Below, piece after piece: positions 29,500 to 39,550 of a stretch of 64,000 bases of DNA. This DNA is from Desulfobulbaceae bacterium (GTDB lineage Bacteria; Desulfobacterota; Desulfobulbia; Desulfobulbales; Desulfurivibrionaceae). The notes under the pieces were generated by a model. The model worked only from the letters and a program-made list of their open reading frames with translations, made no database searches and was not told the origin of the DNA. Positions within the stretch are counted from its first letter, which is position 1. The number at the start of each line of letters is the position of its first letter. The stretch is taken from NCBI GenBank assembly GCA_004332195.1, contig SJBG01000003.1, positions 108,840-172,839 on the forward strand, given 5' to 3'. The position numbers were made by a program, and so were the translations under genes.

Positions 29500-31026
29500 T
29501 CATTTTTGGGCTTTGATCCGGGGAAAAAGGTTTTCCCCCAAATTGACCTTGCTCCCCGGCGCTAATCTCCCCCAGTGGCGCTGGGCCGTCAAACCCTCAT
29601 CCAGGCTGAACCCTAAGGCGGCGGCCATCTTTGCTGATGCCTCAGGCATGATTGGCCCCATGGCGCCGGCAATACAGCGCAGAGTTTCCAGCAGGGTGTT
29701 GAGTACCGTGGCCAAACGTTGGGCCTGAGTCGGATCCTTGGCCAACTCCCAGGGGGCGTTGGCGACGATGTAGCGGTTGGCTCGACCGATAAGCTCCCAG
29801 ACGGTCTCTAAGGCTTGGCGAAAGGCCCAGGCCCGCATTTTGTCTCGGTAATCAGCCAGCATTGCCAAGCTGGCGAGGACCAGTTCCTGGTCCTCGCCAC
29901 GTAGTGATCCAGGGGTCGGCACCTGGCCGTTGGCGAAGTTTTTCACCATGGTCAGGCTGCGGCTGAAAAGATTGCCAAGGTCGTTGGCCAAATCAAAGTT
30001 ATGCCGGGTGCGCATGGCCTCAGCGGAATAGGAAGCATCCAGGCCAAATGACATCTCCCGCAAGAGAAAGTAGCGAACCGAATCAACCCCGAAATCGGCC
30101 ACCAGCTCTTCAGGCCGAATTACGTTGCCGATGCTCTTGGACATCTTGGTTTCGTCGACGTTCCAGTAACCATGGACATGCAAACGACGATACGGGGTCA
30201 GCCCCATGGCCTTGAGCATGATCGGCCAGAAGATGGCATGGGGCTTTAAAATATCTTTGGCGATCAGATGTTCAGCTCCGGCCCAGCGTTGAACAAAGTC
30301 CCGGTTACTAGGATAGTCGATCCCGCTGATATAGTTAATCAGGGCGTCGAACCAGACGTAGGTAACAAAGTTTTGATCAAAGGGCAGGGGGATGCCCCAG
30401 TCCAGGCGGCTGATCGGCCGAGAGATGCAAAGATCGGCCAGGGGATCACGCAAAAACGAGATGATTTCGTTGCGGTAGCGCGTGGGGGTGATGAAGTCCG
30501 GGTTGGCTTTGATGTGATCGAGGAGCCATTGTTGATAACGGCCCATCCGGAAAAAGTAATTCTGCTCGGCCACCTTTTCCGGGTGGGTGAGATGGTCGGG
30601 GCATTTATTGTTGCTCAGCTCTTTTTCAGTGAGAAAACGTTCGCAGCCCTGGCAGTATAGCCCCTCGTAATCACTGAAATAGATATCCCCCTGCTCATAA
30701 ATTTTTTGCAGGATTCCTTGGACCACCGTGATATGAGCCGGATCGGTGGTGCGAACGAAATTGTCTGGTTCCACCAGCAATAAGGACCAGGCGGATCGAA
30801 ACTTGGCGCTAACCTCATCGACATAGTCGCGGGGCGCAACTCCTGCGGCAGCGGCCGCCTGGACGATTTTATCACCGTGTTCGTCAGTGCCGGTCTGGAG
30901 GAAAACCGCACGGCCATCAACGCGCGCGAAGCGGCGTACGGTGTCGGCTACCACTGCCGTATAGGCGTGACCGAGATGGGGGGGGGCGTTAACGTAAAAG
31001 ATCGGGGTGGTGAGATAAAGCGTCAT
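29500..31026 (-). CDS. metG: Methionyl-tRNA synthetase
   Basis: TTPIFYVNAPPHLGHAYTAVVADT, FLQTGTDEHGDKIVQAA, HVHGYWNVDETKMSKSIGNVI. Confidence 0.96.
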   Translation of the reverse strand: MTLYLTTPIFYVNAPPHLGHAYTAVVADTVRRFARVDGRAVFLQTGTDEHGDKIVQAAAAAGVAPRDYVDEVSAKFRSAWSLLLVEPDNFVRTTDPAHITVVQGILQKIYEQGDIYFSDYEGLYCQGCERFLTEKELSNNKCPDHLTHPEKVAEQNYFFRMGRYQQWLLDHIKANPDFITPTRYRNEIISFLRDPLADLCISRPISRLDWGIPLPFDQNFVTYVWFDALINYISGIDYPSNRDFVQRWAGAEHLIAKDILKPHAIFWPIMLKAMGLTPYRRLHVHGYWNVDETKMSKSIGNVIRPEELVADFGVDSVRYFLLREMSFGLDASYSAEAMRTRHNFDLANDLGNLFSRSLTMVKNFANGQVPTPGSLRGEDQELVLASLAMLADYRDKMRAWAFRQALETVWELIGRANRYIVANAPWELAKDPTQAQRLATVLNTLLETLRCIAGAMGPIMPEASAKMAAALGFSLDEGLTAQRHWGRLAPGSKVNLGENLFPRIKAQK

Positions 31027-32078
31027 GATTTGATGCGATCCAAGGTTTTCTTTTCTCTTTCCCGCGTCGTCTGGGTTTTGCCGCGGCTCTTGTCCGGCTC
31101 ACAACGTTGCCACTCGTGGCGCTGCCATGTAATGACCTGTTCGGGGTCGTCGGGGGTGTTAACCTCGAGAGTTTCCTCCAGGATGTTGACTTTTAACACC
31201 TTAAAATCCCGACCGTCCAAGGTGACGATCTTACCCGGCTTGGGCATTTGTCGTCGCAGTTGTTGGTAGGTTGAAAACTCGTAGGTCAGGCAACAAAGCA
31301 GGCGGTTGCAGACCCCGGATATTTTGGCGGGATTGAGCGCCAGGCCCTGCTCCTTGGCCATTTTAATGGAAACCGGGGCGAAGTTGCGGATAAAGGAGTT
31401 GCAGCACAACTCCCGACCGCAACAGCCGATACCTCCGAGCATTTTGGTTTCATGGCGGACCCCCACTTGGCGGATCTCTATGCGGGTGCGAAATTTCTGG
31501 ACCATATCTTTGACCAGTTCGCGAAAATCCACCCGATTTTCGGCGGTAAAATAGAAAATAATTTTGCTGCCGTTAAAAAAACGTTCGACCTTGATCAGCT
31601 TCATCGGCAGGTCGTGTTTAGCGATGAGTTGTCGGCCGCTGAGGAAGTCTTCCCGTTCCCTGATTTGCAGATTCCGATATTTTGCCAGTTCTTCGCGCTC
31701 AGCTCGGCGAAACACCAAAGGGATGCCGGTTTTTGCATGGACGGAATCCCTGCCGCCCCCGGTGGATGTTCCTTGTTGTCTGCCCATGGGCCGCTTACCC
31801 ATGGACCGATAGCTACAGGATTGCTTGCCATTGGACGGATCGCCGCTGGATTGCTTGCCCACGAACCCGCAAGGGTGAAATCCGTTCACCACCAGAGCTG
31901 GTTCTAAGCCGTGGTCGGTCTGAACCATAACAAGTTCATCCTGCCTGAGGTCGTCAATCCGGCTTTGGGCCGTGCGAGGTTGATCGTCCGGGCGAAAACG
32001 AATGAGGGCGCAGGTGGGTAGTGATCCACGCTCGTCAGCCTGATCGTTTTTATTTTTATCATCGTTGTCGTTTATCAT
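31023..32078 (-). CDS. PSP1 C-terminal domain protein (RicT/YaaT family) with N-terminal repeat insert
   Basis: IIFYFTAENRVDFRELVKDMVQKFRTRIEIRQVGVRHETKMLGGIGCCGRELCCNSFI, NPAKISGVCNRLLCCLTYE. Confidence 0.9.
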   Translation of the reverse strand: MINDNDDKNKNDQADERGSLPTCALIRFRPDDQPRTAQSRIDDLRQDELVMVQTDHGLEPALVVNGFHPCGFVGKQSSGDPSNGKQSCSYRSMGKRPMGRQQGTSTGGGRDSVHAKTGIPLVFRRAEREELAKYRNLQIREREDFLSGRQLIAKHDLPMKLIKVERFFNGSKIIFYFTAENRVDFRELVKDMVQKFRTRIEIRQVGVRHETKMLGGIGCCGRELCCNSFIRNFAPVSIKMAKEQGLALNPAKISGVCNRLLCCLTYEFSTYQQLRRQMPKPGKIVTLDGRDFKVLKVNILEETLEVNTPDDPEQVITWQRHEWQRCEPDKSRGKTQTTREREKKTLDRIKS

Positions 32079-32096
32079 AAGGCGGCTAGGATACCA

Positions 32097-33194
32097 TTAA
32101 AAAAGATCAAAGAAAAGCACTTCACAGATCAGAGTTCGGTTGCAGTTGCGCTTAAGCTGAGACTTGGCCCGGCGCAACTGTTCTTCGCGGTGTTGGCTGA
32201 ACGTATCTGGATCGTCCCGAAGGTTCCAGCGATCTTTAGCGTGGGCCAACAGTGGAGCCAGATCTTGGTTGATCAAGGGGCGGGGGGGAAATCGGTGGTC
32301 GGCCGCTTTTTGATGATCGTGCGCGGCGGAATACACCGTCAGATCATGAAAAAAAGAACTCAATAAATCGAGAAAATCATCCAAGTATTTTTCCAGTTTG
32401 GCGCACTTTTCGGCCAGGCGCAGGACTTCTACTGTCGCGGCCGGCGCCTCTTGCGTATAGGTCAGCAACATGATCAGGACCTCTCGGCGCAAGTTAAGCA
32501 GGTTTTTCTGCCGCAGTATTCGGGCCCGACTCAGGCTGCCTTCGGCTACGGCGGCCAGGGTGGTGGCTTCGGCTTGGTCTATTTTCTCCTGTAGTACCAG
32601 GATATTAGCTAAATGGGTAACGCTTAGGGGAAAAAATGGAATTACCTGGCAACGGGAAACAATGGTCGGCAGAATTCCGCCGGCCTCATCGCCGGTGAGG
32701 ATAAAAATAGTGCTAGGCGGCGGTTCTTCCAGGACTTTGAGTAAGCTGTTGGCGGCTTCTCGCCGCATGGTGTGCACTTCAGCCAGCAGGACTACCCGGT
32801 TGCCGGCCTCTAACGGAGGAAAGACCAGAGCTTTTTTGATTTCGCGGATTTGCTCAATTTTAATTGCTGCCCCCTCTGGCAAAATTTCCATGAAATCCGG
32901 GTGGTTGCCAGAAGCGAATTTACGACACGATGGGCAAGCGCCACAGGCCTCAAGTAAATCTGGCCTTGGCAAAATCGGCTTGGTCGAGGCCGCGGGCTTG
33001 CGGTCAGGGGTGGTGAAAAGCTGGTGAGACCGACAGTTGAGGGTCGCGGCCAAGGCCTGGGCGGCGGTTTTTTTGCCGATCCCGGCTGGTCCTCGGAAGA
33101 GATAGGCGTGGGCCAGCTTGCCGCTGCCGATGGCCCGGCGCAGCATTTCCTTGGCCTGATCCTGTTCGATGAGCGCGGAAAAAGCGACAGCCAT
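32097..33194 (-). CDS. holB: DNA polymerase III delta' subunit
   Basis: HAYLFRGPAGIGKKTAAQALA, CGACPSCRKFASGNHPDF, NSLLKVLEEPPPSTIFIL, RCQVIPFFPL. Confidence 0.87.
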   Translation of the reverse strand: MAVAFSALIEQDQAKEMLRRAIGSGKLAHAYLFRGPAGIGKKTAAQALAATLNCRSHQLFTTPDRKPAASTKPILPRPDLLEACGACPSCRKFASGNHPDFMEILPEGAAIKIEQIREIKKALVFPPLEAGNRVVLLAEVHTMRREAANSLLKVLEEPPPSTIFILTGDEAGGILPTIVSRCQVIPFFPLSVTHLANILVLQEKIDQAEATTLAAVAEGSLSRARILRQKNLLNLRREVLIMLLTYTQEAPAATVEVLRLAEKCAKLEKYLDDFLDLLSSFFHDLTVYSAAHDHQKAADHRFPPRPLINQDLAPLLAHAKDRWNLRDDPDTFSQHREEQLRRAKSQLKRNCNRTLICEVLFFDLF

Positions 33195-33203
33195 GGCGGT
33201 GAC

Positions 33204-34478
33204 TTAACCCCACAGCCCTTTTTGCCGAGGAGTTAAATCTTCCTCGCTTGTGGCGATGGCGTCGCGTTTTTTTTGACTAACCGACTTGGTGGCGATGGCG
33301 GCGCTCTTTTCTTGACTGACTTGGTTTGCAGCGACGGAGTCACTATTTTTTTGATTGATCGGCAGCGACAGGGATGATTCCTGGGCTTGCGTCGCCTTTG
33401 CTGAAGTTTGCGTCGTTTCTGCTGGAGCTTGAATCGTCCTTATTGGGGCCGGCGCGGTGACCAGAGGCTTTGGTTGGGCGGCGAGAGGGACAACAGGTTG
33501 GGCCTCGGCGGAATTGTGGCCCCGAAAATAGAGAAAACGCTCCAGGTGGCGTTGATATTCACTCCACTGGTAGCCTGGTTGCTCGGTTTGACGGCTGAGT
33601 TTGGCGAAATAATTAACCTTGGCATCGAGATCATCGAGCAAGTGGAGGATAAATGCCTCCTGAATCATCGGCAGGGTTGGGGATCCGAACTCGTGGCGAC
33701 CGTGATGACTTAAAATCAGGTGCTGGAGACGCTCCAGTAATTCCGGGGGGAACTCGGGGATCACTGTCGCTTTTTCCCGGATCGCCTCCGCTCCGATCAC
33801 CAGGTGGCCCACCAGGCGGCCCCGACTACTGTAACCAAAAGGGTAGCTCTCATAGGTAAGCTCTTCGATTTTACCCAAGTCATGCAGCAGGGCCCCGGCC
33901 AGCAGCAGATCGCGATCGATGGCGGGATAGAGAGTGCTGATAACCGCCGCCAGTCTGGCGACCGCCACCGTATGTTCCAATAGGCCCCCGAGATAGGCGT
34001 GATGCATGGTTTTAGCCGCCGGCGCGGTGGTGAATTGCGCCAAAATTCCGGAGGAGTCTTGAAAAATACTGCTCAGCAAGCGGCGCAGATGATGATTTTT
34101 GATCCCGGCAATCAGGGCATGCAGTTCACGCTTAAGCTCCTGGTGATTGACCTCGCCGCTGGGCATAAAGTCGGCCAGGTCAACTTCGTTGGCGTTTACT
34201 GCCGTCACTCGGTTGATCCGCAGTTGGGGGGTGTCGCGGTAACGCTCCCCCTGTCCGCTGATCTGGATAAAACAACCAGGCTGGCAGTAAGGGGCCAAGG
34301 TTTCAGCATTATCCCAAACCGGGCCCCCGATCTCCCCGCTTTTGTCCAATACGGTCAGCCGTAAAAAGAGTTTTTTGGTTTTGGTTTCTCCATGGCTCAA
34401 TTCCTTGACCAGAAAAACCCCCTCCACCGCGTCACCTTCTTTGATCTGGTTGATGAAGATTCCTTTGTTGAGCGTCAT
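33204..34478 (-). CDS. OB-fold plus HD domain 3'-5' exoribonuclease (YhaM family) with repeat-rich C-terminal tail
   Basis: KELSHGETKTKKLFLRLTVLDKSGEIGGPVWDNAE; HHAYLGGLLEHTVAVARLA, LLAGALLHDLGKIEELTY, LILSHHGRHEFGSPTLPMIQEAFILHLLDDLDAKVN. Confidence 0.9.
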   Translation of the reverse strand: MTLNKGIFINQIKEGDAVEGVFLVKELSHGETKTKKLFLRLTVLDKSGEIGGPVWDNAETLAPYCQPGCFIQISGQGERYRDTPQLRINRVTAVNANEVDLADFMPSGEVNHQELKRELHALIAGIKNHHLRRLLSSIFQDSSGILAQFTTAPAAKTMHHAYLGGLLEHTVAVARLAAVISTLYPAIDRDLLLAGALLHDLGKIEELTYESYPFGYSSRGRLVGHLVIGAEAIREKATVIPEFPPELLERLQHLILSHHGRHEFGSPTLPMIQEAFILHLLDDLDAKVNYFAKLSRQTEQPGYQWSEYQRHLERFLYFRGHNSAEAQPVVPLAAQPKPLVTAPAPIRTIQAPAETTQTSAKATQAQESSLSLPINQKNSDSVAANQVSQEKSAAIATKSVSQKKRDAIATSEEDLTPRQKGLWG

Positions 34479-34549
34479 AATTTTTACTGCCCTCAAATTA
34501 AGATGGAAGCCCTCGTCAAAAGAAGGACAGCTTCAGCTTCGTTCACCTT

Positions 34550-37500
34550 TTAAAAATCCAAGGTTTGTTGCCAGCTCTTTTTAAGATCAACAAGTCGTTC
34601 AGCTAAGATCGTCGCGCCGCTGAGCCCACTGATCTGCAGGACCGGTTCTGCGGTGACCACGCCAATCCGGCGACAAACGGTCCCGGCCATGAGTAGTTCA
34701 AAGGCGGCGGCATCGGCCGGGGCAACAGTGGCCAGCAGGCGGCTCTGGCTTTCGGAGAAGAGCAACAGGTCATTGCGGGCTAGGTCTTTAGTCGCGACCA
34801 GCCTCAGGTCAAGGTTTAGCCCTAGGTTGCCGGCAAAAGCGGTTTCCGCTGCCGCCACCCCTAAACCGCCATCGGAAAGATCGTGACAGGAGGCCACCAA
34901 CCCTTGCCCCATGGCCCGGTGAAGCGCGCGGTAGCGATTAAGGGCGCTTGTGGCATCGACCTTTGGCACCGTGATGCCGATCCCGTGATGCCTGGCGGCG
35001 TACTCCGAGCCTCCCAGTTCGTTGGAAGTCAGGCCCAGCAGGTACACCAGATCGCCGGTCTTTTTGACGTCCATGGTCACCGCCTTGTTGACATCCTCGA
35101 TTTTGGCCACCACCGAAAAGAGCAGGGTGGGGGGGATGGAGATTTTAACCTTGCCCGCCATATAATCGTTTTTCATCGAGTCCTTGCCGGAAATGCAGGG
35201 GACGCCAAAGGCCAGAGCGTAGGCGGCCAGGGCCTGATTGGCGCGCACCAGTTGGGCCAACTTGTAAGGCCCGTCCGGGTTTTTATCCGACAGAATCGGG
35301 TCGCACCAGCAGAAGTTATCAATACCAGCCATGTGATCGAGCCCGGCCCCGCAAGCCACCGCATTGCGGACGGCCTCATCCATGGCACAGGCGACCATAT
35401 GATAAGTGTCGATGTCGGAATAGCGGGGGCATAAGCCGTGGGCAATAACCAGCCCCTCATGAGAATCGAGCAAGGGGCGGATCACCGCCGCGTCCGATGG
35501 CCCGTCGTTTTCGGCCCCGGTTAGGGGCTTGACCACGCTGCCGCCCTGGACTTCGTGATCGTATTGACGGACCACGTATTCCTTGCTGCAGATATTGAGC
35601 CGGGCCAAGAGCGCGTGCAGTTCGACCCCAAGGTCAGGGTTTTCCGGCAACTGCAATTCGGGGTGAAGCGGCGGAGTCCAACGGGCGGTCATCTGCATGG
35701 GCGGCAGGCCTTGATGAACGAAATCCATCTTCAGGCACGACACGACTTTACCTTGGTAAAGGACATGAAACAGGCCGGAGTCGGTGAAGCTCCCCAGTAC
35801 CGTGGCCTCTACCTCCATTTGGGCGCAGAGTTTAAGGAATCGTTCGAGTTTGGCCGGTGGCACTGCCAGGGTCATCCGCTCTTGAGCCTCGGAAATCATG
35901 ATCTCCCAGGGTTGCAGGCCGGCGTACTTTAATGGCGCCCGATCAAGGTGAAGTTCAAAGCCGCCGGTATCCTGGGCCATTTCGCCCACCGAGGAGGAAA
36001 GTCCTCCGGCTCCGTTGTCGGTGATACAGTTGTATAGCCCGAGATCGCGGGCCTTGAGCAGACAGTCAAACATCTTTTTTTGGGTGATGGGATCGCCGAT
36101 CTGGACCGCGGTGGCGGGCGAGCCTTCGTGCAGCTCCTCAGAGGAAAAGGTGGCCCCGTGGATGCCGTCTTTGCCGATCCGTCCGCCGACCATCACAATC
36201 AGATCACCGATTCGGGCCTGCTTGTCCTGGGATGGTTGACCACCCACCAGGGCGGGCATAAAGCCCACGGTGCCGCAAAAGACCAGGGGTTTGCCGGCAA
36301 AACGCTGGTCAAAAACCAAAGAGCCGTTAACCGTGGGAACCCCGCTTTTGTTGCCGCCGTGCTCAACCCCCAGGCGCACCCCTTCAAAAATCCGCTTGGG
36401 GTGCAGTAGGCGGGCGGGCAGGGGTTTATCGTAAAAGGGTGAGGCAAAGCAAAAGACGTTGGTGTTGGCAATCAACTTAGCCCCCATCCCGGTGCCGAAA
36501 GGGTCGCGATTGACCCCGACAATTCCGGTCAAGGCCCCGCCGTACGGGTCCAAGGCCGAAGGACTGTTGTGCGTTTCCACCTTGAAAACCACGTTCCAGT
36601 CCTGATTAAAGCGGATTACCCCGGCGTTGTCCTTGAAAACCGATAGACACCAGTCCCGATCCCCCATGCGTTGGCGAATTTCAGCGGTGGGCTGTTTGAT
36701 AAAGGTGTCAAAGAGGCTGTGAAACACGGTTCTTTCACCGCTGAGGGTGTCCTCGTAGTGAATATCGCCGCCAAAGATCTTGTGCTTGCAATGTTCAGAC
36801 CAGCTTTGGGCCAGCACTTCCAGTTCGACATCGGTGATCTTGGCCCCCAGACCAAACTTTCGGCGGACTTTAAGGGTTGCAGGGTCGGCCAGATGGTCGC
36901 GAATGATCTTCATTTCATCGAGGTGCAAGGCCAACACCCCGTCCCGGCTGATCCGCAGCAACTCCTGATCGGCGACATCGAGGTCGATCTCTGCAACTCG
37001 CCAAGGCTCGCCACCCGTCACTTTGGGGGCAAAGGCGGTTACCCCGCCTTGAGTGGTGAATTCCTCGCGATTGAGGATAGTGAAACGTTCGATCAATTCG
37101 TTGGCCAACAGTTTGGTGGCAATGGTTGCGGCGGTCGTCTGGTTGAGCTTGCCGGCCAGAAGGTACTGGACAGAGGTGTAAACCGCCTCGCTCCCGGCCA
37201 GTTTGCGACCAAGCAGCATTTCCAGGGCACCAGCCGCGGTACGTCCTTCATTGTCGGTAACCCCCGGGCGAAAACCTACTTCGATACACCAGTCAAAAGC
37301 GATGCCCTGGCGCAAGGCCAGAGCAACACCCTGAGAGTCCACGGGGGGGTGGCAATGAGGGGGAACGTTTAGAGGGTGCGGATCAGAAAGTGGATCCGGT
37401 GGGTTTGGTGGATTTGGTGGGTCTGGTGAATCCAGTGAACTTGGTGGACCTGGTGGGGCTGGCGGAGTCTTTGGGGCTTTTGCCGCCCAGGCGGCGTTTG

Positions 37501-37741
37501 GAGCAGCCGCGATAGTCAGGGCAAACTCATGAGTAACCGGATCACAATAGAGATCGGCGGCGACAGCCGTTAATTGTGAGGGAGAAATATCGGCTTCGAC
37601 GGTGAAGACCTTGATAGTTCGGACCTTATCCACCGCCAGGTGAAGATCGGCGAAAATCCGTTTGCCGATCTTTTCGCCAAAAGAGTCGTTGATTCGGGTT
37701 TTCAGGCCAACCTCAATCCGGGCAAGCATACGGGGGCTCAT
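34550..37741 (-). CDS. purL: Phosphoribosylformylglycinamidine synthase, long form with PurS-like N-terminus
   Basis: AQSWSEHCKHKIF, FKVETHNSPSALDPYGGALTGIVGVNRDPFGTGMGAKLI, MVGGRIGKDGIHGATFSS, DNGAGGLSSSVGEM, SGKDSMKNDY. Confidence 0.94.
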   Translation of the reverse strand: MSPRMLARIEVGLKTRINDSFGEKIGKRIFADLHLAVDKVRTIKVFTVEADISPSQLTAVAADLYCDPVTHEFALTIAAAPNAAWAAKAPKTPPAPPGPPSSLDSPDPPNPPNPPDPLSDPHPLNVPPHCHPPVDSQGVALALRQGIAFDWCIEVGFRPGVTDNEGRTAAGALEMLLGRKLAGSEAVYTSVQYLLAGKLNQTTAATIATKLLANELIERFTILNREEFTTQGGVTAFAPKVTGGEPWRVAEIDLDVADQELLRISRDGVLALHLDEMKIIRDHLADPATLKVRRKFGLGAKITDVELEVLAQSWSEHCKHKIFGGDIHYEDTLSGERTVFHSLFDTFIKQPTAEIRQRMGDRDWCLSVFKDNAGVIRFNQDWNVVFKVETHNSPSALDPYGGALTGIVGVNRDPFGTGMGAKLIANTNVFCFASPFYDKPLPARLLHPKRIFEGVRLGVEHGGNKSGVPTVNGSLVFDQRFAGKPLVFCGTVGFMPALVGGQPSQDKQARIGDLIVMVGGRIGKDGIHGATFSSEELHEGSPATAVQIGDPITQKKMFDCLLKARDLGLYNCITDNGAGGLSSSVGEMAQDTGGFELHLDRAPLKYAGLQPWEIMISEAQERMTLAVPPAKLERFLKLCAQMEVEATVLGSFTDSGLFHVLYQGKVVSCLKMDFVHQGLPPMQMTARWTPPLHPELQLPENPDLGVELHALLARLNICSKEYVVRQYDHEVQGGSVVKPLTGAENDGPSDAAVIRPLLDSHEGLVIAHGLCPRYSDIDTYHMVACAMDEAVRNAVACGAGLDHMAGIDNFCWCDPILSDKNPDGPYKLAQLVRANQALAAYALAFGVPCISGKDSMKNDYMAGKVKISIPPTLLFSVVAKIEDVNKAVTMDVKKTGDLVYLLGLTSNELGGSEYAARHHGIGITVPKVDATSALNRYRALHRAMGQGLVASCHDLSDGGLGVAAAETAFAGNLGLNLDLRLVATKDLARNDLLLFSESQSRLLATVAPADAAAFELLMAGTVCRRIGVVTAEPVLQISGLSGATILAERLVDLKKSWQQTLDF

Positions 37742-37901
37742 TTAGGTTTTTTCTGTTTGGTAATGCCCTTTTCTAGTACAAATCCACATCAAACGTCAAA
37801 GAGCCGCAGTTCTAATGGTTGTTGACTAAATCTTATGGATGTGGTCGTGCTCAAGCATCGAAAACACCTTGTCACGTAACGCAGGAGTGGTATAGGTATA
37901 T

Positions 37902-38042
37902 GGCCACCTTGAAAAATTGCTCTTTCGCCCGATTTCTGCGTTATGCTCAAAAAATTATCCTCGGAATATCAACCATATGCCTGTGGTAATTTTTTTTTAC
38001 GTGCCATAAACTCGAACAAAATAGCTAATTTTTCAAGATAGC
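37902..38042 (-). repeat. MITE-like repeat family 1, copy E (full length, reverse orientation)
   Basis: GGCCACCTTGAAAAATTGCTCTTTCGCCCG...CTCGAACAAAATAGCTAATTTTTCAAGATAGC. Confidence 0.9.
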
Positions 38043-38199
38043 TTTTAAGTTTCATGAAGATCGTCTCAAGACCTCCATGTTGAATTTTCTCGAGAACCAT
38101 AACATATTCAACATGATAAGTTAAATGTAAATTTATTGCTGAGTGAGCCCTAAGCGTTTGGGAAACTCGGATAGACCCCCATCTTCCTCGGATGAAACG

Positions 38200-38718
38200 A
38201 TGTTTGGAATAGGTTTAGCCGAATTATTGGTGATCTTGGCTGTGGCCCTGATCGTGGTGGGGCCGGATAAGTTGCCGGGATTTGCCAGATCCCTGGCTCG
38301 CGGGGCGCTGGAGCTAAAGAAGGCTGTGACCGAGTTGCAGGAAAAGGTCGATGATGAAGTCGGCGATCAGGAAAACTGGCAACGCGACTTGCTCGATCAG
38401 CCGCCCCAATCAGCCGCAGAAGAGCCGAATTTGTTGATGCCGGTCTATCCTTTGGCAATCGATAATACCTCCGAGAAGGACCAAAACGAAGAGCAAATCT
38501 CCGCCGGGACGACAGGCGGTGAGCAGGTTGACGAGGCCAAAGCACACCCCTTGGTCAACGACTCCGTCGAATCCTTTGATCCCGCTGAGCCTAATGCTAC
38601 GAAGTCTGCCGAGCCCGTTGAGCACAATGCCGCGCAACCTGCGCAACCCGTTGAGCCCGGCACTGCGGAGCCGGTTGAAATCACTTCGTCGTCAGCCCCC
38701 AAGAATGCCGAATCATGA
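38200..38718 (+). CDS. Sec-independent translocase TatA/TatB family protein
   Basis: [43 protein letters not shown] then acidic/EP-rich tail. Confidence 0.88.
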   Translation: MFGIGLAELLVILAVALIVVGPDKLPGFARSLARGALELKKAVTELQEKVDDEVGDQENWQRDLLDQPPQSAAEEPNLLMPVYPLAIDNTSEKDQNEEQISAGTTGGEQVDEAKAHPLVNDSVESFDPAEPNATKSAEPVEHNAAQPAQPVEPGTAEPVEITSSSAPKNAES

Positions 38719-39440
38719 GTACCCTGCCAGCCTGTTTTTCCGGCCACCTGCAGGAGCTGCGACGTCGGATGCTGACGATTATCGCCACCATCGTGTTGCT
38801 GGCCGCGGTGGTGTATTGGTTTATCGAGGAACTGGTCAGCTATCTTTCCTTGCCCCTGATTCGCGTCGATCCGGAATTGGGCCATCTGGTCTATACCTCT
38901 CTGCCCGAGGTTTTGATCAGTTATCTCAAGCTATCTCTACTGGGCGGCGCTACTTTGGCCCTGCCGGTGGTGGTTTATCAAGTCTGGAGATATGTTGCTC
39001 CGGGACTGCACCGTTGGGAAAAAATAATGGCTCTGCAGGTGGCGGCCTGGGGCTTTCTGCTTTTTGTCGGAGGGGCACTTTTTGCTTACTTCGTAGTTGT
39101 GCCCGAATTGCTCCGGTTTCTCCTCTGGTTTGCGGGTGAGCAGATTAATCCCCACCTTAAATTGAGCGCCTACCTGAACTTTGTGGTCCGCAGCGTCTTT
39201 GCCTTTGGGTTGGCTTTTGAGTTGCCTTTTCTGATGGTCATGGCCACGCGGTTGAGGTTGGTGGCCCCGGACTATTTTGTTCGTTACCGCGCTTATTCCT
39301 ATCTTGGGGTGGTTCTGGTTGTATTGCTGGCGATGGCCGGGGACCCGGTGGCCACCTTTATGCTGGCCGTACCCCTTTTTCTGCTCTATGAAACCGGAAT
39401 TATCATCGGCAAGATTTTCCCCCCAACCATCCAGGATTGA
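38715..39440 (+). CDS. tatC: TatC (first copy)
   Basis: [85 protein letters not shown]. Confidence 0.93.
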   Translation: MSTLPACFSGHLQELRRRMLTIIATIVLLAAVVYWFIEELVSYLSLPLIRVDPELGHLVYTSLPEVLISYLKLSLLGGATLALPVVVYQVWRYVAPGLHRWEKIMALQVAAWGFLLFVGGALFAYFVVVPELLRFLLWFAGEQINPHLKLSAYLNFVVRSVFAFGLAFELPFLMVMATRLRLVAPDYFVRYRAYSYLGVVLVVLLAMAGDPVATFMLAVPLFLLYETGIIIGKIFPPTIQD

Positions 39441-39550
39441 TTTTTCGGCAGGGGTGGCGGGGGCGAAGGTAGCGAAGACGGCTGGCGGGGGCGGCCGTCT
39501 CCCGACTACTTTTACGGGCAACCGGGTAAAAGTACCGGTTATAGGCCGGA

